Positions 5,867 through 6,808 of a DNA stretch of 6,808 nt are shown here, in pieces. The position numbers and the translations under genes are program-made. Origin of the DNA: an uncultured Collinsella sp. (GTDB taxonomy: Bacteria; Actinomycetota; Coriobacteriia; Coriobacteriales; Coriobacteriaceae); NCBI GenBank assembly GCA_900756945.1, contig CAAELZ010000001.1:1-6808 (forward strand), in the 5' to 3' direction. The notes below the pieces were generated by a model, which saw only the letters and a program-made list of their open reading frames with translations, was not told the DNA's origin and made no database searches. The number at the start of each line of letters is the position of its first letter. Position 1 is the first letter of the stretch.

Positions 5867-6490
5867 ATGAAGCACTTTGACCATATCGTATTTGACGTTG
5901 ATGGGACATTGGCAGATACAGAAGAAAGCGTTCTGTCATCGCTTGTCCAGATTGTCCAAGAAGAGACCAGCAAAACGCTTCCCCGACACGAGCTTGACTT
6001 TGCCCTCGGCATACCCGGCAAGGATGCCCTTGAGAAACTTGGGATCTACTCGCAGGCAACGTTGGATCGCTGGTGCCAAGTTGCCGCCAGCTTTAAAAGC
6101 ACCATCAGCGTGTTTCCAGGTTTGCTTGAAGTCATCGCAACACTCGCCGATAGCGGCTGCAAACTTGGCATCGTCTCCTCACGTGCGCGCGACGAATACG
6201 CAAAAGAAATTGCACCCCTTGGTTTCGATAAGTATTTTGAGCACATCATCCTTGTCGAAGACACAACCGAACATAAACCCGCACCCGCACCCATGCTCGA
6301 ATATCTCCGACGTGCGGGCGCGAATCCTGGCAACGTCGTCTACGTTGGCGACACCGTCTACGACGAACAATGCGCAACTTCAGCAGGGGTCAGTTTTGCC
6401 CGAGCAGCATGGGGATCACACCAAGATATCCCAAACGCCACCTACAACCTCAAAACCCCCAACGACCTACTAACCCTAACAACCAAATAA
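5867..6490 (+). CDS. HAD-superfamily phosphatase (phosphoglycolate phosphatase/PpaX-like)
   Basis: This is a 207-aa cytoplasmic, Mg-dependent phosphohydrolase of the haloacid dehalogenase superfamily. All four motifs are present: motif I DVDGT with nucleophile Asp10 and acid/base Asp12; motif II Ser104 in GIVSSRAR; motif III Lys137 in EHKPAP; and motif IV GDTVYD with Asp162 and Asp166. The roughly 90 residues between motifs I and II form a helical C1 cap, typical of the Gph/PpaX/beta-phosphoglucomutase-like branch. The substrate cannot be read from sequence: phosphoglycolate, pyrophosphate, a nucleotide or a sugar phosphate are all possible. The start ATG 5867 follows GAGAGGA (5852-5858) by eight bases, an excellent ribosome site. 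It lies 56 bases after the AraC-family gene with no terminator between, suggesting co-transcription or direct regulation. The last codons are A/C-rich and look less constrained than the core. Confidence 0.93.
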   Translation: MKHFDHIVFDVDGTLADTEESVLSSLVQIVQEETSKTLPRHELDFALGIPGKDALEKLGIYSQATLDRWCQVAASFKSTISVFPGLLEVIATLADSGCKLGIVSSRARDEYAKEIAPLGFDKYFEHIILVEDTTEHKPAPAPMLEYLRRAGANPGNVVYVGDTVYDEQCATSAGVSFARAAWGSHQDIPNATYNLKTPNDLLTLTTK

Positions 6491-6520
6491 CCCACGCGTC
6501 CCACCCTTTCAGTCCCAACA

Positions 6521-6629
6521 CCACAAGGGCGACGACCTCGAGTAGGTCAACCTGGGAGGGACGAGGGCTTAGTTCCCCAATCTTTCCGCAGGGGGCAAAA
6601 AGCAACGTCTTATTTTTCCGACACTAACG
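6521..6629. repeat. Repeat unit 1 (type A, 109 bases)
   Basis: This is the type A unit. Its interior (6533-6567) includes a perfect 5-bp hairpin, 6534-6538 with 6544-6548. A CCCC/GGGG pairing follows around 6574-6595. The first 79 bases are identical to unit 3. Its leading hairpin is spoiled by an A where the other units have G (the base just before 6521). Confidence 0.75.
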
Positions 6630-6729
6630 CCACAAGGGCGATTGAGCAGAACGGTTTGGGCGGGTCCCGTACTTAGTTTCCAAAATCATTCCGCAGCGCG
6701 AAGGCTTCTTATTATTTTCCGCCCTAACG
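6630..6729. repeat. Repeat unit 2 (type B, 100 bases)
   Basis: This unit shares the opening 12 bases and the later framing blocks with units 1 and 3. The interior (6642-6671, 30 bases) is unrelated to the type A interior, and the segment after TTCCGCAG is shorter and different. Confidence 0.7.
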
Positions 6730-6808
6730 CCACAAGGGCGACGACCTCGAGTAGGTCAACCTGGGAGGGACGAGGGCTTAGTTCCCCAATCTTTCCGCAG
6801 GGGGCAAA
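6730..6808. repeat. Repeat unit 3 (type A, cut by window end)
   Basis: Only the first 79 bases are visible; all match unit 1 exactly at a distance of 209 bases. Confidence 0.75.

Larger units (their letters stand above)
6521..6808. repeat. Array of about 100-base intergenic repeat units, order A-B-A
   Basis: Three units start at 6521, 6630 and 6730 with the same 12 bases (CCACAAGGGCGA). In units 2 and 3 the preceding CG completes a small hairpin (CGCC/GGCG, five-base loop). Later framing blocks also recur: CTTAGTT(C/T)CC... followed by TTCCGCAG, then a CTTATT...TTCCG block at the unit end. Unit 3 is cut by the window end. No credible ORF spans the array on either strand. It begins 30 bases after the HAD gene. 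I see no clear intrinsic terminator for that gene, so the array may act in transcript ending or encode structured RNAs. Confidence 0.8.

Noticed and set aside
6370..6627. 85-codon plus-strand open frame over the HAD end and repeat unit 1
   Set aside because: It starts inside the HAD gene in another frame, has no ribosome site, and ends in the repeat; its composition is low-complexity.
6521..6808. CRISPR array
   Set aside because: The repeated blocks are long and uneven, the two A units share their interiors exactly, units are 100-109 bases, and no cas genes are present.

Overview
The window is GC-rich bacterial DNA with compact genes. Long, low-similarity intergenic hairpins, a BceAB-like exporter with a very large extracellular domain, and intergenic repeat arrays suggest a gut actinobacterium of the Coriobacteriia, with a Collinsella-like genome as best guess. 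This is an inference from overall style: there is no rRNA or marker gene here to prove it.

Layout, left to right. (1) Positions 1-239 hold no gene. They contain a 130-base imperfect inverted repeat (14-143) and the rho-independent terminator of the minus-strand operon (about 162-204). (2) A minus-strand two-gene operon (3252 down to 240) encodes an ABC exporter of the BceAB/FtsX type: the ATPase first, then the permease, with overlapping ends. No BceRS-type two-component system is in view. (3) A 144-base divergent intergenic region carries a 14-bp-arm dyad (3328-3361). (4) On the plus strand, 3397-4383 is a single gene fusing an N-terminal MutT/NudG-like Nudix hydrolase to a C-terminal Vsr-type mismatch endonuclease through a very basic linker. 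It is the most unusual gene of the window. (5) A 253-base gap with hairpins and a possible promoter leads to a 69-codon small ORF with a strong ribosome binding site. (6) An AraC-family regulator (cupin sensor plus double HTH) follows, probably read from a leaderless transcript, and then a HAD-superfamily phosphatase 56 bases downstream, likely in the same transcription unit. (7) From 6521 to the window end there is an array of about 100-109-base units in the order A-B-A. The two A units are identical over all 79 bases visible, and the B unit shares only the framing blocks.

How the genes fit together. The ATPase and permease form one membrane machine, by family most likely for resistance to or sensing of a cell-envelope antibiotic or peptide. 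The fusion gene joins nucleotide-pool cleaning to T:G mismatch incision, two ways of preventing mutation, in one polypeptide. The AraC regulator may control the neighbouring phosphatase and perhaps the small ORF. These groups are separate functional units, and nothing in the sequence ties them to each other.
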